A DNA stretch of 64,000 nt from Nocardia blacklockiae (GTDB taxonomy: Bacteria > Actinomycetota > Actinomycetes > Mycobacteriales > Mycobacteriaceae): NCBI RefSeq assembly GCF_015477355.1, contig NZ_JADLRJ010000005.1, positions 372,001 to 436,000 of the forward strand, read 5' to 3'. The translations under genes and the position numbers were made by a program. Position 1 is the first letter of the stretch, and each line of letters begins with the position of its first letter. The notes under the pieces were generated by a model. It searched no databases. It was not told the origin of the DNA and saw nothing but the letters and a program-made list of their open reading frames with translations. Positions 37,792 to 46,611 of this stretch are shown here, piece after piece.

Positions 37792-38262
37792 TCAGCCGGC
37801 GGGGCCGGGCCGCCGCGCCCAGGCGCCGGGATCGCTGGTCAGCTCGCCGACGAAGGGCGGCAGCTCACCGGCCGCGAGCTGGGCGATCGAGACCTGTTCC
37901 AGCACCGCGCGGATGTTGACCCGCAACGCGATCCACACGTGCTGCAACGCCTCGGCGGCGCCCGGGTAGCTGACGTCCTCGGGCCGCTGGCCGCGCACCG
38001 AGGCGAGCGGGCCCTCCACCGCGCGGATCACGTCGGCCACGCTGATCTCGGCGGCGGGGCGCGCCAGCCGATAGCCGCCGTCGGGGCCGCGGCGGCTGGT
38101 GACCAGCCCGGCGCGCCGCAGCTCGGCCGCGGTGGACTCGAGAATCTTGGGCGGGATCTGCTGCGCCGCGGACAGCGTGTCGGCCTTCACCGAATCCGCT
38201 TGCGCGCGAGCGATTTCCAGCAGAATCCGGACCGCGTAGTCGACCCTAGCGCTGATGTGCAC
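37792..38262 (-). CDS. Rrf2 family transcriptional regulator without cysteines
   Basis: 156 residues from a GTG at 38262. The opening VHISARVDYAVRILLEIA and GLVTSRRGPDGGYRLARP (the wing of the winged helix) are the Rrf2 signature. There is no cysteine anywhere, so it cannot bind the iron-sulfur cluster used by IscR or NsrR, and must sense something else or act constitutively. The first 17 bases overlap the end of the TetR gene, so the two regulators are co-transcribed, divergent from the MmpL genes. Confidence 0.88.
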   Translation of the reverse strand: MHISARVDYAVRILLEIARAQADSVKADTLSAAQQIPPKILESTAAELRRAGLVTSRRGPDGGYRLARPAAEISVADVIRAVEGPLASVRGQRPEDVSYPGAAEALQHVWIALRVNIRAVLEQVSIAQLAAGELPPFVGELTSDPGAWARRPGPAG

Positions 38263-38944
38263 GGCCGCTCCCCGCGCCGGGGCCGCCGACCGCGACCACG
38301 TCCCCGCCGCCCTGCTCGTAATGGGTGACCGGACCGGACATGTCCGGCGGGTGCGTGCCGCCCGCGACGCCCAGCACCCCGAACGCGGCATCCAGCAACA
38401 CCCGTTCGATGAGTTCGTCCTCGGTGTCCGGGCTCAGCTCCTTGGACCACAGGGCGGCGCCGAGCACCTCGAGCGCCGCACTGGCCCGCAGCTTCTGTTC
38501 CGGTGTGGGGTCGGTCCCGGACAGCCAGTCGGACAACCGGCGGTGCATGTCGATCATGTCCGGGTACCGGTCGCCGATCGCGTTGATGATGGCGACCGTG
38601 TCGCGCACGCACATGGCGCCGGCGGTGCGGTGCCGCAGCAGCGCGTGCAACTGCCTGGTGAGCACCTCGCGCACGGTCTCGGGACCGTAGGGCACCTCGT
38701 CCAGACCGGCGACGACCGCGTTCAGGTCGTCGAAGATCGGCTCGATGATGGCAAGCAGCAGATCCTTCTTCGAGGCGTAGTGATAGTAGAGCGACGCTTT
38801 TGTGATTCCTACCGCATCCGCGACCTCGCGCAGGCTCGCGTGATCGAATCCCTTGCTCGAGAAAAGCCGGATCGCAGCGTCCCGGATCGCCTCTTTGGTG
38901 CCTCCACCTGCGGCTACGTTCCCGGAAGTGCTACGGGCTCTCAT
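38246..38944 (-). CDS. TetR/AcrR family regulator divergent from MmpL genes
   Basis: 232 residues. The helix-turn-helix is in ASLREVADAVGITKASLYYH (about residues 36-56), after a flexible 15-residue N-terminus. The C-terminal domain carries AMCVRDTVAIINAIGDRYPD and ends in a long Gly/His-rich tail, longer than usual. It is transcribed away from the MmpL pair with a 205-base gap holding a strong palindrome (39031-39046), so repression of those transporters is likely. It is followed by a coupled Rrf2-type gene. Confidence 0.9.
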   Translation of the reverse strand: MRARSTSGNVAAGGGTKEAIRDAAIRLFSSKGFDHASLREVADAVGITKASLYYHYASKKDLLLAIIEPIFDDLNAVVAGLDEVPYGPETVREVLTRQLHALLRHRTAGAMCVRDTVAIINAIGDRYPDMIDMHRRLSDWLSGTDPTPEQKLRASAALEVLGAALWSKELSPDTEDELIERVLLDAAFGVLGVAGGTHPPDMSGPVTHYEQGGGDVVAVGGPGAGSGRAHQR

Positions 38945-39030
38945 AGGATGATCCTCTCATCACGCTCCGGTCCTGCGGGCGAAGCCCCGAATATTGAGGT
39001 TGTTCCTCCGCTTACGGCTGGGTAGTCTAC

Positions 39031-39046
39031 CTACCGCACGGTAGGC
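39031..39046. promoter_or_regulatory. Palindromic operator candidate between TetR and MmpL genes
   Basis: CCTACCG-CA-CGGTAGG, two perfect 7-base half sites around a 2-base centre, 87 bases upstream of the TetR start and 103 bases upstream of the first MmpL. A further GTAG/CTAC pair sits just to the left (GGTAGTCTACC, 39022-39032). Size and symmetry match TetR-family operators, and the position suits control of both divergent units. Confidence 0.65.
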
Positions 39047-39149
39047 AAGGCGTCAGGTGGAGACGGTTCGCGTGCAGGGCGGCCGCGACAGCGTTGTCGA
39101 TACGCCTGAACTCAGCACCCAACCCGGCTAGCGCTAGGAGAACCCCCTC

Positions 39150-41510
39150 GTGTCCGTATACCTCTACCGGTGGGGCAAATTCGCCTTCCGCCGGAAATGG
39201 ATCGTATTGCCGGTCTGGCTCTTGATATTCCTCCTGCTCGGCGGGCTGGGGGTGACCCTGAAGAAGCAGAGCCAGGACGATTTCAACATGCCGAACCTGC
39301 CGTCGCAGCGGGCCACCGACATCCTGGAGGCCCAATTCCCCGGCGCCTCGGCGCAATTCAAGTTCGACGCGGTCACCGGCACCTACGTGATCGGCGCGCC
39401 CGCGGGCCAGAAGCTCACCGATTCGAACAACCACGCCGCGATCACCGCCCTGATCCAGCGCCTGCGCGACCTCGACATCGTCGACGCCGCCAAGTTCGAC
39501 ACCCCGCAGAGCCCCGCGGACCCGATCGCCACCACCTCCGCCATCGGCTGTCTCACCGGCGATCGCAACGACCCCGCGTTCATCTCGAAATGCGGTCTCG
39601 CGCCGCTGAACGTGCTGGGCGAGGGCAATGCCGACACGGTCGCCTACATCCAGGTGCCGTTCTCGATCAAGTCCTTCTCCGACATCACCGCGGCCGACCG
39701 CGAGGCCGCGTACAACGTGGCCACCGAGGCGCGCACCGTGGGGCTGACCGTCGAACTGAGCGGCAGCATCGCGCAGGAGGGCATGACCTCGAGCGGCAAG
39801 GCCGAGATGATCGGCTACGCGGTCGCTTTCATCGTGATGATGGTCGCCTTCGGGGCGCTCATCGCGGCCTTCGTGCCGATCCTCACCGGCATCGTCGGCG
39901 TCGGCTCGGCGTCCGCGCTGATCATGGCGGGCACCTCGGTGGTGAACATCCCGAACTTCACCATGATCCTGGCCTCGATGATCGGTATCGCGCTGTCGAT
40001 CGACTACGCGCTGTTCATCGTCTCCCGCTACAAGAGCGAACTGACGGTACAGGATTCGCCGGAGGAGGCCGCCGGCATCGCGATCGGCACGGCCGGCTCC
40101 GCGGTCGTGTTCGCCGGCCTCACGGTGATCATCGCGCTGTGCGGGCTGAGCATCGTCGGCGTCAGCTTCCTGACCTGGATGGGCCTGGGCGGCGCGCTCG
40201 CGGCGGGCTTCGCCATCCTGGTCGCGCTGACCCTGCTGCCGGCGCTGATGGGCGCGTTCGGCCGGTTCCTGTTCAAGCCGAAGCTGCCCGTCGTCGCCAA
40301 GCACAACCCCGAGGACGACAGCTCGGTCACCAACGGCAAGCGGTTCGCCCGGCTGATCGGCAGGGCGCCGGCCGTGACCCTCGCGCTGAGCGTCGTGGTG
40401 CTCGGCCTGCTCGCCGCCCCGGCGGTGAACTTGAGCCTCGGCCTGCCCGGCGAGGACAGCCAGCCCAAGACCAGCACCATCCGCAAGGCCTACGACCTGC
40501 GCACCGAGGGCTTCGGCGAGGGCAGCAACGGCATCCTGACCGTGGTCGCCGACCTCACCGACGTGGCGCCGGCGCAGCGGCAGGCGGCGGTGACCGCGCT
40601 GCGCGACAAGCTGGCCGGCTACGAGGGCATGGACTTCGTCACCGCGCCGACGGCCAGCGCGTTCGGCCCGAACCAAGCGCCCGACTGGGAGCACAGCAAC
40701 GGCGCCCGGCTGATGGCCGTCCCGCAGACGGGGCCGAACGACGAGGCCACGCAGGATCTGGTGAAGCACGCCCGCGAGGCCGAGTCCGACTTCAAGACGC
40801 GGTACGGCATGGAGTACGGCATCACCGGCACCACGGCCATCTACGCCGACGTGTCCAACGCCCTGCTCGGCAAGATCCTGCCGTACATGACGATCGTGGC
40901 GGTGGCGGCGTTCATCCTGCTGGTGCTGGTGTTCCGGTCGATCCTGGTGCCGCTGACCGCCGCGCTGGGCTTCCTGCTCTCGATGGCGGCCACCTTCGGC
41001 GCGACCGTGCTGGTGTTCCAGCAGGACAAGCTCGGCCTGATCGGTGAGCAGCACCCGATCATCAGCTTCCTGCCGATCGTGTTGATCGGCTTGGTGTTCG
41101 GGCTCGCGATGGACTACCAGGTCTTCCTGGTGACCCGCATGCGCGAGGAGTACGTGCACGGCAAGTCGCCGAAGGAGGCCATGATCGCCGGGTACCACCA
41201 CGGCGCGCGGGTGGTGGCCTCGGCCGCGATCATCATGATCTCGGTGTTCGGCGGCTTCATCCTGGAATCCGACGTGACCGCGAAGTCGATGGGCTTCGCG
41301 CTGGCCGCGGGCGTGCTGTTCGACGCCTTCATCGTCCGGATGGTGCTGATCCCGTCGCTGCTGGTGCTCATGGGCAAGTGGGCCTGGTGGATGCCGAAGT
41401 GGCTGGACCGCATCCTGCCGAACGTCGACGTCGAGGGCACCAAGCTGCGTGAGCTGCAGCAGCGCGACCGCGACGCCGCGGCGGACAAGGAGCCCGTGCC
41501 GGTCGGCTGA
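39150..41510 (+). CDS. MMPL family RND transporter (copy 1)
   Basis: 786 residues from a GTG (AGGAGA 8-10 bases upstream). Helix 1 (VLPVWLLIFLLLGGLGV) is followed by a large outer loop, five helices, a second loop and five helices, the RND layout. The proton-relay pairs are in SIDYALFIVSRYKSEL and AMDYQVFLVTRMREEY, equivalent to the Asp-Tyr pairs of mycobacterial MmpL3. It exports lipids, peptides or drugs using the proton gradient. Expression is probably under the divergent TetR. Its sequence is close to the next gene along its whole length, indicating tandem duplication. Confidence 0.93.
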   Translation: MSVYLYRWGKFAFRRKWIVLPVWLLIFLLLGGLGVTLKKQSQDDFNMPNLPSQRATDILEAQFPGASAQFKFDAVTGTYVIGAPAGQKLTDSNNHAAITALIQRLRDLDIVDAAKFDTPQSPADPIATTSAIGCLTGDRNDPAFISKCGLAPLNVLGEGNADTVAYIQVPFSIKSFSDITAADREAAYNVATEARTVGLTVELSGSIAQEGMTSSGKAEMIGYAVAFIVMMVAFGALIAAFVPILTGIVGVGSASALIMAGTSVVNIPNFTMILASMIGIALSIDYALFIVSRYKSELTVQDSPEEAAGIAIGTAGSAVVFAGLTVIIALCGLSIVGVSFLTWMGLGGALAAGFAILVALTLLPALMGAFGRFLFKPKLPVVAKHNPEDDSSVTNGKRFARLIGRAPAVTLALSVVVLGLLAAPAVNLSLGLPGEDSQPKTSTIRKAYDLRTEGFGEGSNGILTVVADLTDVAPAQRQAAVTALRDKLAGYEGMDFVTAPTASAFGPNQAPDWEHSNGARLMAVPQTGPNDEATQDLVKHAREAESDFKTRYGMEYGITGTTAIYADVSNALLGKILPYMTIVAVAAFILLVLVFRSILVPLTAALGFLLSMAATFGATVLVFQQDKLGLIGEQHPIISFLPIVLIGLVFGLAMDYQVFLVTRMREEYVHGKSPKEAMIAGYHHGARVVASAAIIMISVFGGFILESDVTAKSMGFALAAGVLFDAFIVRMVLIPSLLVLMGKWAWWMPKWLDRILPNVDVEGTKLRELQQRDRDAAADKEPVPVG

Positions 41511-41533
41511 TCCGGCGCACCCGCTCGCTCGAA

Positions 41534-41570
41534 CGTCGGCCCCCGCCTCCTCGCGAGGCGGGGGCCGACG
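41534..41570. terminator. Stem-loop after MMPL copy 1
   Basis: Perfect 16-base arms (CGTCGGCCCCCGCCTC and complement) with a 5-base loop, 24 bases after the stop of the first MMPL gene. It separates the two MMPL genes into distinct transcripts or attenuates read-through to the second. Confidence 0.8.
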
Positions 41571-41701
41571 GCGTTCCGGGCCCTACGCTTGATCTTGCAG
41601 CAACAACACAGCAGACTCGAACCCGATTGTTCTCCAGCTATCGCCCCGCATTCCTTCCGAACAAGCGAACAGCACGGCCTACAGACCGCAAGGAGACGCT
41701 C

Positions 41702-44005
41702 GTGTCCGTATATCTGTACCGGTGGGGAAGATTCGCGTTCCGCCGCAAGTGGATCGTCCTGCCCGTGTGGATCGTGCTGTTCCTCGTGATCGGCGGCCTC
41801 GGCGGTCAGCTCAGCAAACCCATGAGCAACGACTTCAACATCCCGAACCTGCCGTCGGAACGCGCCACGCACATCCTCGACGAGCACTTCCCGGGCATGT
41901 CGCAGGCGTTCCAGTTCGACGCCGTCACCGGCACCTACGTCGTCGCGGCGCCCGAGGGACAGAAGCTGACCGATCCGAACAACCACGCCGCGATCCAGCA
42001 GCTGCTCACCAAGCTGGGCACGCTCGGCATCGTCGATCACAACACGCCGCTCACCGACCCGATCGCCGCCACCGAACAGCTCGGTTGCCTGGCGCCCGAA
42101 CGGGATTCGGGCGCATTCTCTTCCAAGTGCAGTGCCGCGCCGCTGAACGTGCTGAACAAGGAGAACCCGGATTCCGTTGCCATCGTGACGGTTCCGTTCA
42201 CCATCAAGCAGTTCACCGACGTCACCGCCGACGATCGCAAGGCCGCCTACGACATCGCCGACGAGACCCGCGCCGCGGGCCTCACCGTCGAACTCGACGG
42301 CACCATCGCGATGGAGCAGCAGCAGCCCAGCGGCAAATCCGAGATGATCGGCATGGCGTTCGCGCTGATCGTGATGATCGTGGCGTTCGGGGCGATCGTC
42401 GCGGCGTTCGTGCCGATCATCACCGCGATCGTCGGGCTGGGCGTGACCATGTCGGTGATCATGCTGGGCACCTCGATCGTGGAGATACCCAGCTTCACCA
42501 CCTTCCTCGCCTCGATGATCGGCATCGCGCTGTCCATCGACTACGCGCTGTTCATCGTGTCCCGCTACAAACACGAACTGGCCGTGCAGGATTCGCCCGA
42601 GTCGGCGGCGGGCACGGCGCTGGGCACCGCCGGGGCGGCGGTCGTGTTCGCGGGCGGGACGGTGATCATCGCGCTGGTCGGGCTCGCGATCGTGGGCATC
42701 CGCTTCCTGACCTTCATGGGTCTGGGCGGCGCGCTGGCGGCGGCGTTCGCGGTGCTCACCGCCGTCACGCTGATGCCGGCGCTGCTCGGTGCGTTCGGCC
42801 GGTTCCTGTTCAAGCCGAAGCTGCCCGTGGTCGCCCAGCACGATCCGGAGGACGACGACTCGGTCACCAACGGCATGCGAGCGGCGCGGCTGATCGGCAA
42901 GGCGCCGGCCCTCACACTGGTGCTCAGCATCGTCGTGCTGGCACTGGCCGCCGGGCCCGCCACCCACCTGCAGCTGGGCCTGCCCGGCGAGGACAGCATG
43001 CCCAAGGACACCACCATCCGGAAGGCCTACGACCTGCGCACCGAGGGCTTCGGCGAGGGCAGCAACGGCAAGCTGATGGTGGTCGCCGAACTCGGCAAGG
43101 TGGCCCCGGAGCAGCGGCCCGCCGCGGTGCAGGCCCTGCGCGACAAGCTCGCCGGCTATTCGGACATGGACTACGTCACCGAGCCGCAGCTCAGCCGGGA
43201 CGGCGCGGGCGCGCTGCTCAACGCCGTGCCGAAGACCGGTCCGAACAATCAGGACACCAAGGATCTGGTGCGCGAGGCCCGCGACGCCGAGGCGGGACTG
43301 CGCGAGCAGTACGGCATCGAATACGGCATCACGGGGACCACGGCGATCTACGCCGACGTCGACCACGCGCTGCTCAGCAAGATCGTGCCGTATCTGGCGA
43401 TCGTCGCCGGGGCCGCGTTCCTGCTGCTGATCGCGGTGTTCCGGTCGGTGCTGGTGCCGCTGACCGCCGCGCTGGGCTTCCTGCTCTCGATGGCGGCCAC
43501 CTTCGGCGCGACCGTGCTGATCTTCCAGGACGGCGCGCTGGGGCTGGTCGACGAGCCCAGACCGATCGTGAGCTTCCTGCCGATCATGTTGATCGGCTTG
43601 GTGTTCGGGCTCGCGATGGACTACCAGGTGTTCCTGGTGACCCGCATGCGCGAGGAATTCGTGCACGGCCGGCCGCCCACCGAGGCGGTGATCCGGGGGT
43701 ATCACCACGGGGCCCGGGTGGTCACCTCCGCCGCGATCATCATGATCTTCGTGTTCGGCTCGTTCATCCTGGAGTCCGACACCACCGCGAAGTCGATGGG
43801 CTTCGCACTGGCCGCGGGCGTGCTGTTCGACGCCTTCATCGTCCGGATGGTGCTCATCCCGTCACTGCTCATCCTGATGGGCAAGTGGGCGTGGTGGATC
43901 CCCGACTGGCTCAGCAAGATCGTGCCCGACATCGATGTCGAGGGCGCGCGGCTGCACGAGCTGAACCGGGAGCACGAGACGAAAGCCGGTGTGCCGGTGC
44001 GGTAA
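41702..44005 (+). CDS. MMPL family RND transporter (copy 2)
   Basis: 767 residues from a GTG at 41702 with AAGGAGA upstream; the opening VSVYLYRWGRFAFRRKWIVL is almost identical to copy 1. The same two Asp-Tyr proton-relay motifs are present (SIDYALFIVSRYKHEL, AMDYQVFLVTRMREEF). The main differences are in the outer loops, for example QQQPSG before helix 2 and the shorter second-loop stretch (PQLSRDGAGALLNAVPKTGP), the parts that normally face substrate. Terminators flank it on both sides, suggesting its own promoter in the 130-base gap. Confidence 0.93.
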   Translation: MSVYLYRWGRFAFRRKWIVLPVWIVLFLVIGGLGGQLSKPMSNDFNIPNLPSERATHILDEHFPGMSQAFQFDAVTGTYVVAAPEGQKLTDPNNHAAIQQLLTKLGTLGIVDHNTPLTDPIAATEQLGCLAPERDSGAFSSKCSAAPLNVLNKENPDSVAIVTVPFTIKQFTDVTADDRKAAYDIADETRAAGLTVELDGTIAMEQQQPSGKSEMIGMAFALIVMIVAFGAIVAAFVPIITAIVGLGVTMSVIMLGTSIVEIPSFTTFLASMIGIALSIDYALFIVSRYKHELAVQDSPESAAGTALGTAGAAVVFAGGTVIIALVGLAIVGIRFLTFMGLGGALAAAFAVLTAVTLMPALLGAFGRFLFKPKLPVVAQHDPEDDDSVTNGMRAARLIGKAPALTLVLSIVVLALAAGPATHLQLGLPGEDSMPKDTTIRKAYDLRTEGFGEGSNGKLMVVAELGKVAPEQRPAAVQALRDKLAGYSDMDYVTEPQLSRDGAGALLNAVPKTGPNNQDTKDLVREARDAEAGLREQYGIEYGITGTTAIYADVDHALLSKIVPYLAIVAGAAFLLLIAVFRSVLVPLTAALGFLLSMAATFGATVLIFQDGALGLVDEPRPIVSFLPIMLIGLVFGLAMDYQVFLVTRMREEFVHGRPPTEAVIRGYHHGARVVTSAAIIMIFVFGSFILESDTTAKSMGFALAAGVLFDAFIVRMVLIPSLLILMGKWAWWIPDWLSKIVPDIDVEGARLHELNREHETKAGVPVR

Positions 44006-44024
44006 CCGGCTCGCAGACGACGAA

Positions 44025-44060
44025 AGCCGCGGGCTCCGGTCGCAGTCGGAGCCCGCGGCT
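44025..44060. terminator. Stem-loop between MMPL copy 2 and the F420-type oxidoreductase
   Basis: Perfect 14-base arms (AGCCGCGGGCTCCG and complement) around an 8-base loop, flanked by AAA on the left and TTT on the right, between convergent genes. A bidirectional terminator. Confidence 0.85.
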
Positions 44061-44086
44061 CTTTCGTGTCGTGGCGGGACGGCCGC

Positions 44087-45022
44087 TCAGCCGAGCTGCG
44101 GGGCGACCTCCGCGGCCACCAGCTCCAGATGGTCCAGATCCGAGAGGTCCAGGGTTTGCAGGTAGAGCCGGGTGATGCCGGTGGCCTCGCGGTAGCGGCC
44201 GATCTTGTCGACCACCTCCGCCGGGGTGCCGGCCAGGCCGTTGCGCTTCAACTCCTCGACCTCGCGGCCGATGGCGGCGGCACGGCGGGACACCTCGGCG
44301 TCGTCGCGGCCCACGCACAGCACCTGCGCGGCCGATCTGGTGATCTCGCCGGGATCGCGGCCGATCTCCCGGGCAGCCGCGGCCACCCGCTCGAATTGCG
44401 CTGTGGCCGTGGCGGGATCGGCGAACGGCAGGTTGAACTCACTGGCGAACCGCGCGGCGAGTTCCGGGGTGCGCTTCTTGCCCATGCCGCCGATGATCAC
44501 CGGCGGGCCGGGCCGCTGCGCGGGCTTGGGGAGCGCCGGGGACCGCTCGAGCGCGTAGTGCTTGCCGAGGTAGTCGAAGGTCTCGCCCTCGACGGTCGCC
44601 CACAGGCCCGTGATCACCTCGAGCTGCTCGGAGTACCGGTCGAACCGCTCCGCGACGTCCGGCAGCGGAATGCCGTAGGCGCGGTGCTCGTCCTCGAACC
44701 AGCCCGCGCCGAAACCGAATTCGACGCGGCCGCCGGACATCCGGTCCACCTGCGCCACCGAGATCGCCAGCACCGACGGGTGCCGGAAGGTGGCCGCGGT
44801 GACCAGGGTGCCCAGCCGGATCCGGGAGGTCTCGCGCGCCAGCCCGGCCAGCGTGATCCAGGCGTCGGTGGGGCCCGGCAGGCCGGAGACGCCGCCCATC
44901 TTCAGGTAGTGGTCGGACCGGAAGAACGCGTCGAAGCCCGCGTCCTCGGTCGTCTTCGCGACGCGCAGGAGATCGTCGTAGGTCGCGCCCTGCTGGGGTT
45001 CGGTGAAGATCCGTAGGTCCAC
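44087..45022 (-). CDS. LLM-class F420-dependent oxidoreductase
   Basis: 311 residues from a GTG at 45022 with GGGGGC upstream. Luciferase-like fold with FFRSDHYLKMGGVSG, DRMSGGRVEFGFGAGWFEDE and PPVIIGGMGKKRTPELAARF, features of the actinobacterial F420-dependent subgroup rather than the FMN monooxygenases earlier in the window. These enzymes do hydride transfer with the deazaflavin F420; the substrate is unknown. It is convergent with the MMPL genes and divergent from a 59-aa gene. Confidence 0.85.
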   Translation of the reverse strand: MDLRIFTEPQQGATYDDLLRVAKTTEDAGFDAFFRSDHYLKMGGVSGLPGPTDAWITLAGLARETSRIRLGTLVTAATFRHPSVLAISVAQVDRMSGGRVEFGFGAGWFEDEHRAYGIPLPDVAERFDRYSEQLEVITGLWATVEGETFDYLGKHYALERSPALPKPAQRPGPPVIIGGMGKKRTPELAARFASEFNLPFADPATATAQFERVAAAAREIGRDPGEITRSAAQVLCVGRDDAEVSRRAAAIGREVEELKRNGLAGTPAEVVDKIGRYREATGITRLYLQTLDLSDLDHLELVAAEVAPQLG

Positions 45023-45101
45023 GCCCCCAACGTACCGATGATCATGGAGACGCGCCGAATTCACTATCGAACTCTTGTTCGAATAGGAGTACTGTAGCGG
45101 C

Positions 45102-45281
45102 ATGCCTCTCGACCGCCACATCCAGTTCGCGCAGCTGTGGTTGGAGCAGGTGCGCGACCACCTCGCCACCGCCGCGGCCACCAGCACCGCCCTGTCCGCC
45201 GAGCAGTTGAACGTGATGTCCGGAAAAGTCACGGAGGGCCTGCGGGTCTTCAGCGAACTAGCGGGCAGCACCGAACGGTGA
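45102..45281 (+). CDS. Small hypothetical protein (59 aa)
   Basis: 59 residues, read directly: it starts MPLDRHIQFAQLWLEQVRDH and ends RVFSELAGSTER. It is amphipathic and helical, with no membrane segment or cysteine. The ATG at 45102 is preceded by AATAGGAGTA at about -13, and a perfect terminator follows 14 bases after the stop, so the gene looks like a complete unit. No family is recognised. Confidence 0.58.
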   Translation: MPLDRHIQFAQLWLEQVRDHLATAAATSTALSAEQLNVMSGKVTEGLRVFSELAGSTER

Positions 45282-45295
45282 GCCGCCACGAAAAA

Positions 45296-45324
45296 GCCCC
45301 TCACCTGCGCAACAGGTGAGGGGC
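45296..45324. terminator. Stem-loop after the 59-aa gene
   Basis: Perfect 12-base arms (GCCCCTCACCTG and complement) with a 5-base loop, preceded by AAAAA. It lies between the 59-aa gene and the 3' end of the convergent tRNA-Ser gene; on the minus strand it is followed by TTTTT, making a very good terminator for the tRNA. Confidence 0.88.
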
Positions 45325-45329
45325 GAGAG

Positions 45330-45417
45330 CGGTGGCGGAGGGATTTGAACCCTCGGAGGGGGGTTACCCCTCACACGCTTTCGAGGCGTGCTCCTTAGGC
45401 CGCTCGGACACGCCACC
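45330..45417 (-). tRNA. tRNA-Ser (anticodon CGA)
   Basis: An 88-nt minus-strand gene with acceptor GGTGGCG pairing with CGCCACC, D-arm GAGCGGCC, anticodon loop CTCGAAA with CGA in the centre, a long variable arm (GGGGTAACCCCCCTCC) and T-arm GAGGGTTCAAATCCCTC. The class II variable arm fits serine. No encoded CCA. It reads UCG codons. Confidence 0.95.
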
Positions 45418-45480
45418 GCCGGTGACTTTACCGGAACGACCCGCGAATCCCGAAATCGGTGTGCGCGGCCGCGGCCCGCG

Positions 45481-45936
45481 TCACGGCCGCTGGGAACGGA
45501 AGAACGCGTCCAGCGTTGCGGCGCACTCGGTTTCGAGGACCCCGCCGCGGACCTGCGGTCGGTGGTTGAGGCGGCGGTCACGCACGACGTCCCAGAGTGA
45601 GCCGACCGCGCCCGTCTTCGGTTCCCACGCGCCGAAGACCAGGCGCTCGACCCGCGCGGCCACCAGCGCCCCCGCGCACATCGTGCACGGCTCCAGCGTC
45701 ACCGCCAGCGTGGCGCCCGCGAGCCGCCACCCGTCGCCGTGCACCTCGGCGGCCCGGCGCAGCGCCAGCACCTCGGCGTGCGCGGTGGGGTCGCCGAGCG
45801 CCTCGCGCGCATTGGCCGCGCGGGCCAGTTCACGACCCGAGGCGTCGAATACGACCGCCCCGACCGGCACGTCGCGCGGGTCGGCGGCGGCCGCCGCCGC
45901 CAGCGCCGCGCGCACCAATTCCTCGTCGGAGAGCAT
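45481..45936 (-). CDS. tadA: tRNA-specific adenosine deaminase
   Basis: 151 residues. Zinc/catalytic residues: His53 and Glu55 in TAHAEVLAL, and Cys84/Cys87 in PCTMCAGAL, the cytidine-deaminase-fold signature. TadA converts A34 to inosine in tRNA-Arg(ACG), a gene for which is in this window at 61036-61108. The ATG at 45936 keeps the family length. Together with the associated protein upstream it forms the conserved actinobacterial pair seen beside tyrA in M. tuberculosis (Rv3752c/Rv3753c). Confidence 0.93.
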   Translation of the reverse strand: MLSDEELVRAALAAAAAADPRDVPVGAVVFDASGRELARAANAREALGDPTAHAEVLALRRAAEVHGDGWRLAGATLAVTLEPCTMCAGALVAARVERLVFGAWEPKTGAVGSLWDVVRDRRLNHRPQVRGGVLETECAATLDAFFRSQRP

Positions 45937-46013
45937 CACGAGCCGTCGCCCCGCGCGTCGCCGCAGCCGACCGCCCGCGTCCTGCCCGGTGCTCGCTCGG
46001 TATTCGGCACCGG

Positions 46014-46553
46014 TCAGCGCGGCAGCTTGTCCAGCACCGCCGACAGCTCGTTCTGGAAGCCCAGGCGCTGGGCGATCATGCCGAGCTGCTCGTCCGGGTA
46101 CAGGTCTGTCTCGGCGAGGATCACGCTCAGGACCGGTTCCGGCAGGCCCAGGTCGGCGAGCACGCCGAGGTCGCCCTCTTCCCAGGGCTCGATGTCGTCG
46201 AGCTCGTCGGGGTCGATATCCGGAATCTCGATATTCAAAGTCTCGAGGACATCGGCGGCGATGTCGTAGTCGATCGCCGCCGTGGCGTCCGAGAGCAACA
46301 GCCGGCTGCCGGTCGGCGCGGGCCGCAAAACTATGAAGAATTCGTCGTCGACATCGAGCAGTCCGAACACCGCTCCGGTGCTGCGCAGTGCGCGCAGTTC
46401 GTGTTCGGCCGCCGCCAAACTGTTCAGTGCCGCGGGGGACAGCGGGCTGCATCGCCAGGTGCTTTCTTCGCGGACAACCGCCACTGCGAACCCTTCGACG
46501 TCTTCGTAATCATCCGACGTCGCCCTGTTCGTGCTCGAGCGCTGTGCTGCCAT
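46014..46553 (-). CDS. tRNA adenosine deaminase-associated protein
   Basis: 179 residues, strongly acidic (PDIDPDELDDIEPWEEGDLG). It matches the actinobacterial family always found upstream of tadA (TIGR03941 type). Segments EGFAVAVVREESTWRCSPL and SAVLDKLPR at the end are typical. Its molecular role is not known; conservation suggests a partner of TadA. It starts 58 bases from the divergent tyrA and is followed by tadA on the same strand. Confidence 0.9.
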   Translation of the reverse strand: MAAQRSSTNRATSDDYEDVEGFAVAVVREESTWRCSPLSPAALNSLAAAEHELRALRSTGAVFGLLDVDDEFFIVLRPAPTGSRLLLSDATAAIDYDIAADVLETLNIEIPDIDPDELDDIEPWEEGDLGVLADLGLPEPVLSVILAETDLYPDEQLGMIAQRLGFQNELSAVLDKLPR

Positions 46554-46611
46554 GGCCGCAACGGTAGTCCGCTTGGGCGGAAATGTTGAAGTCGTATGCC
46601 AATCTGATCGG

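Noticed and set aside
41114-43708. Very long open frame (864 codons) antisense to both MMPL genes
   Set aside because: The opposite strand encodes two clear MMPL proteins; the antisense product is His/Arg/Asp-rich low complexity, the usual mirror of GC-rich codon bias.
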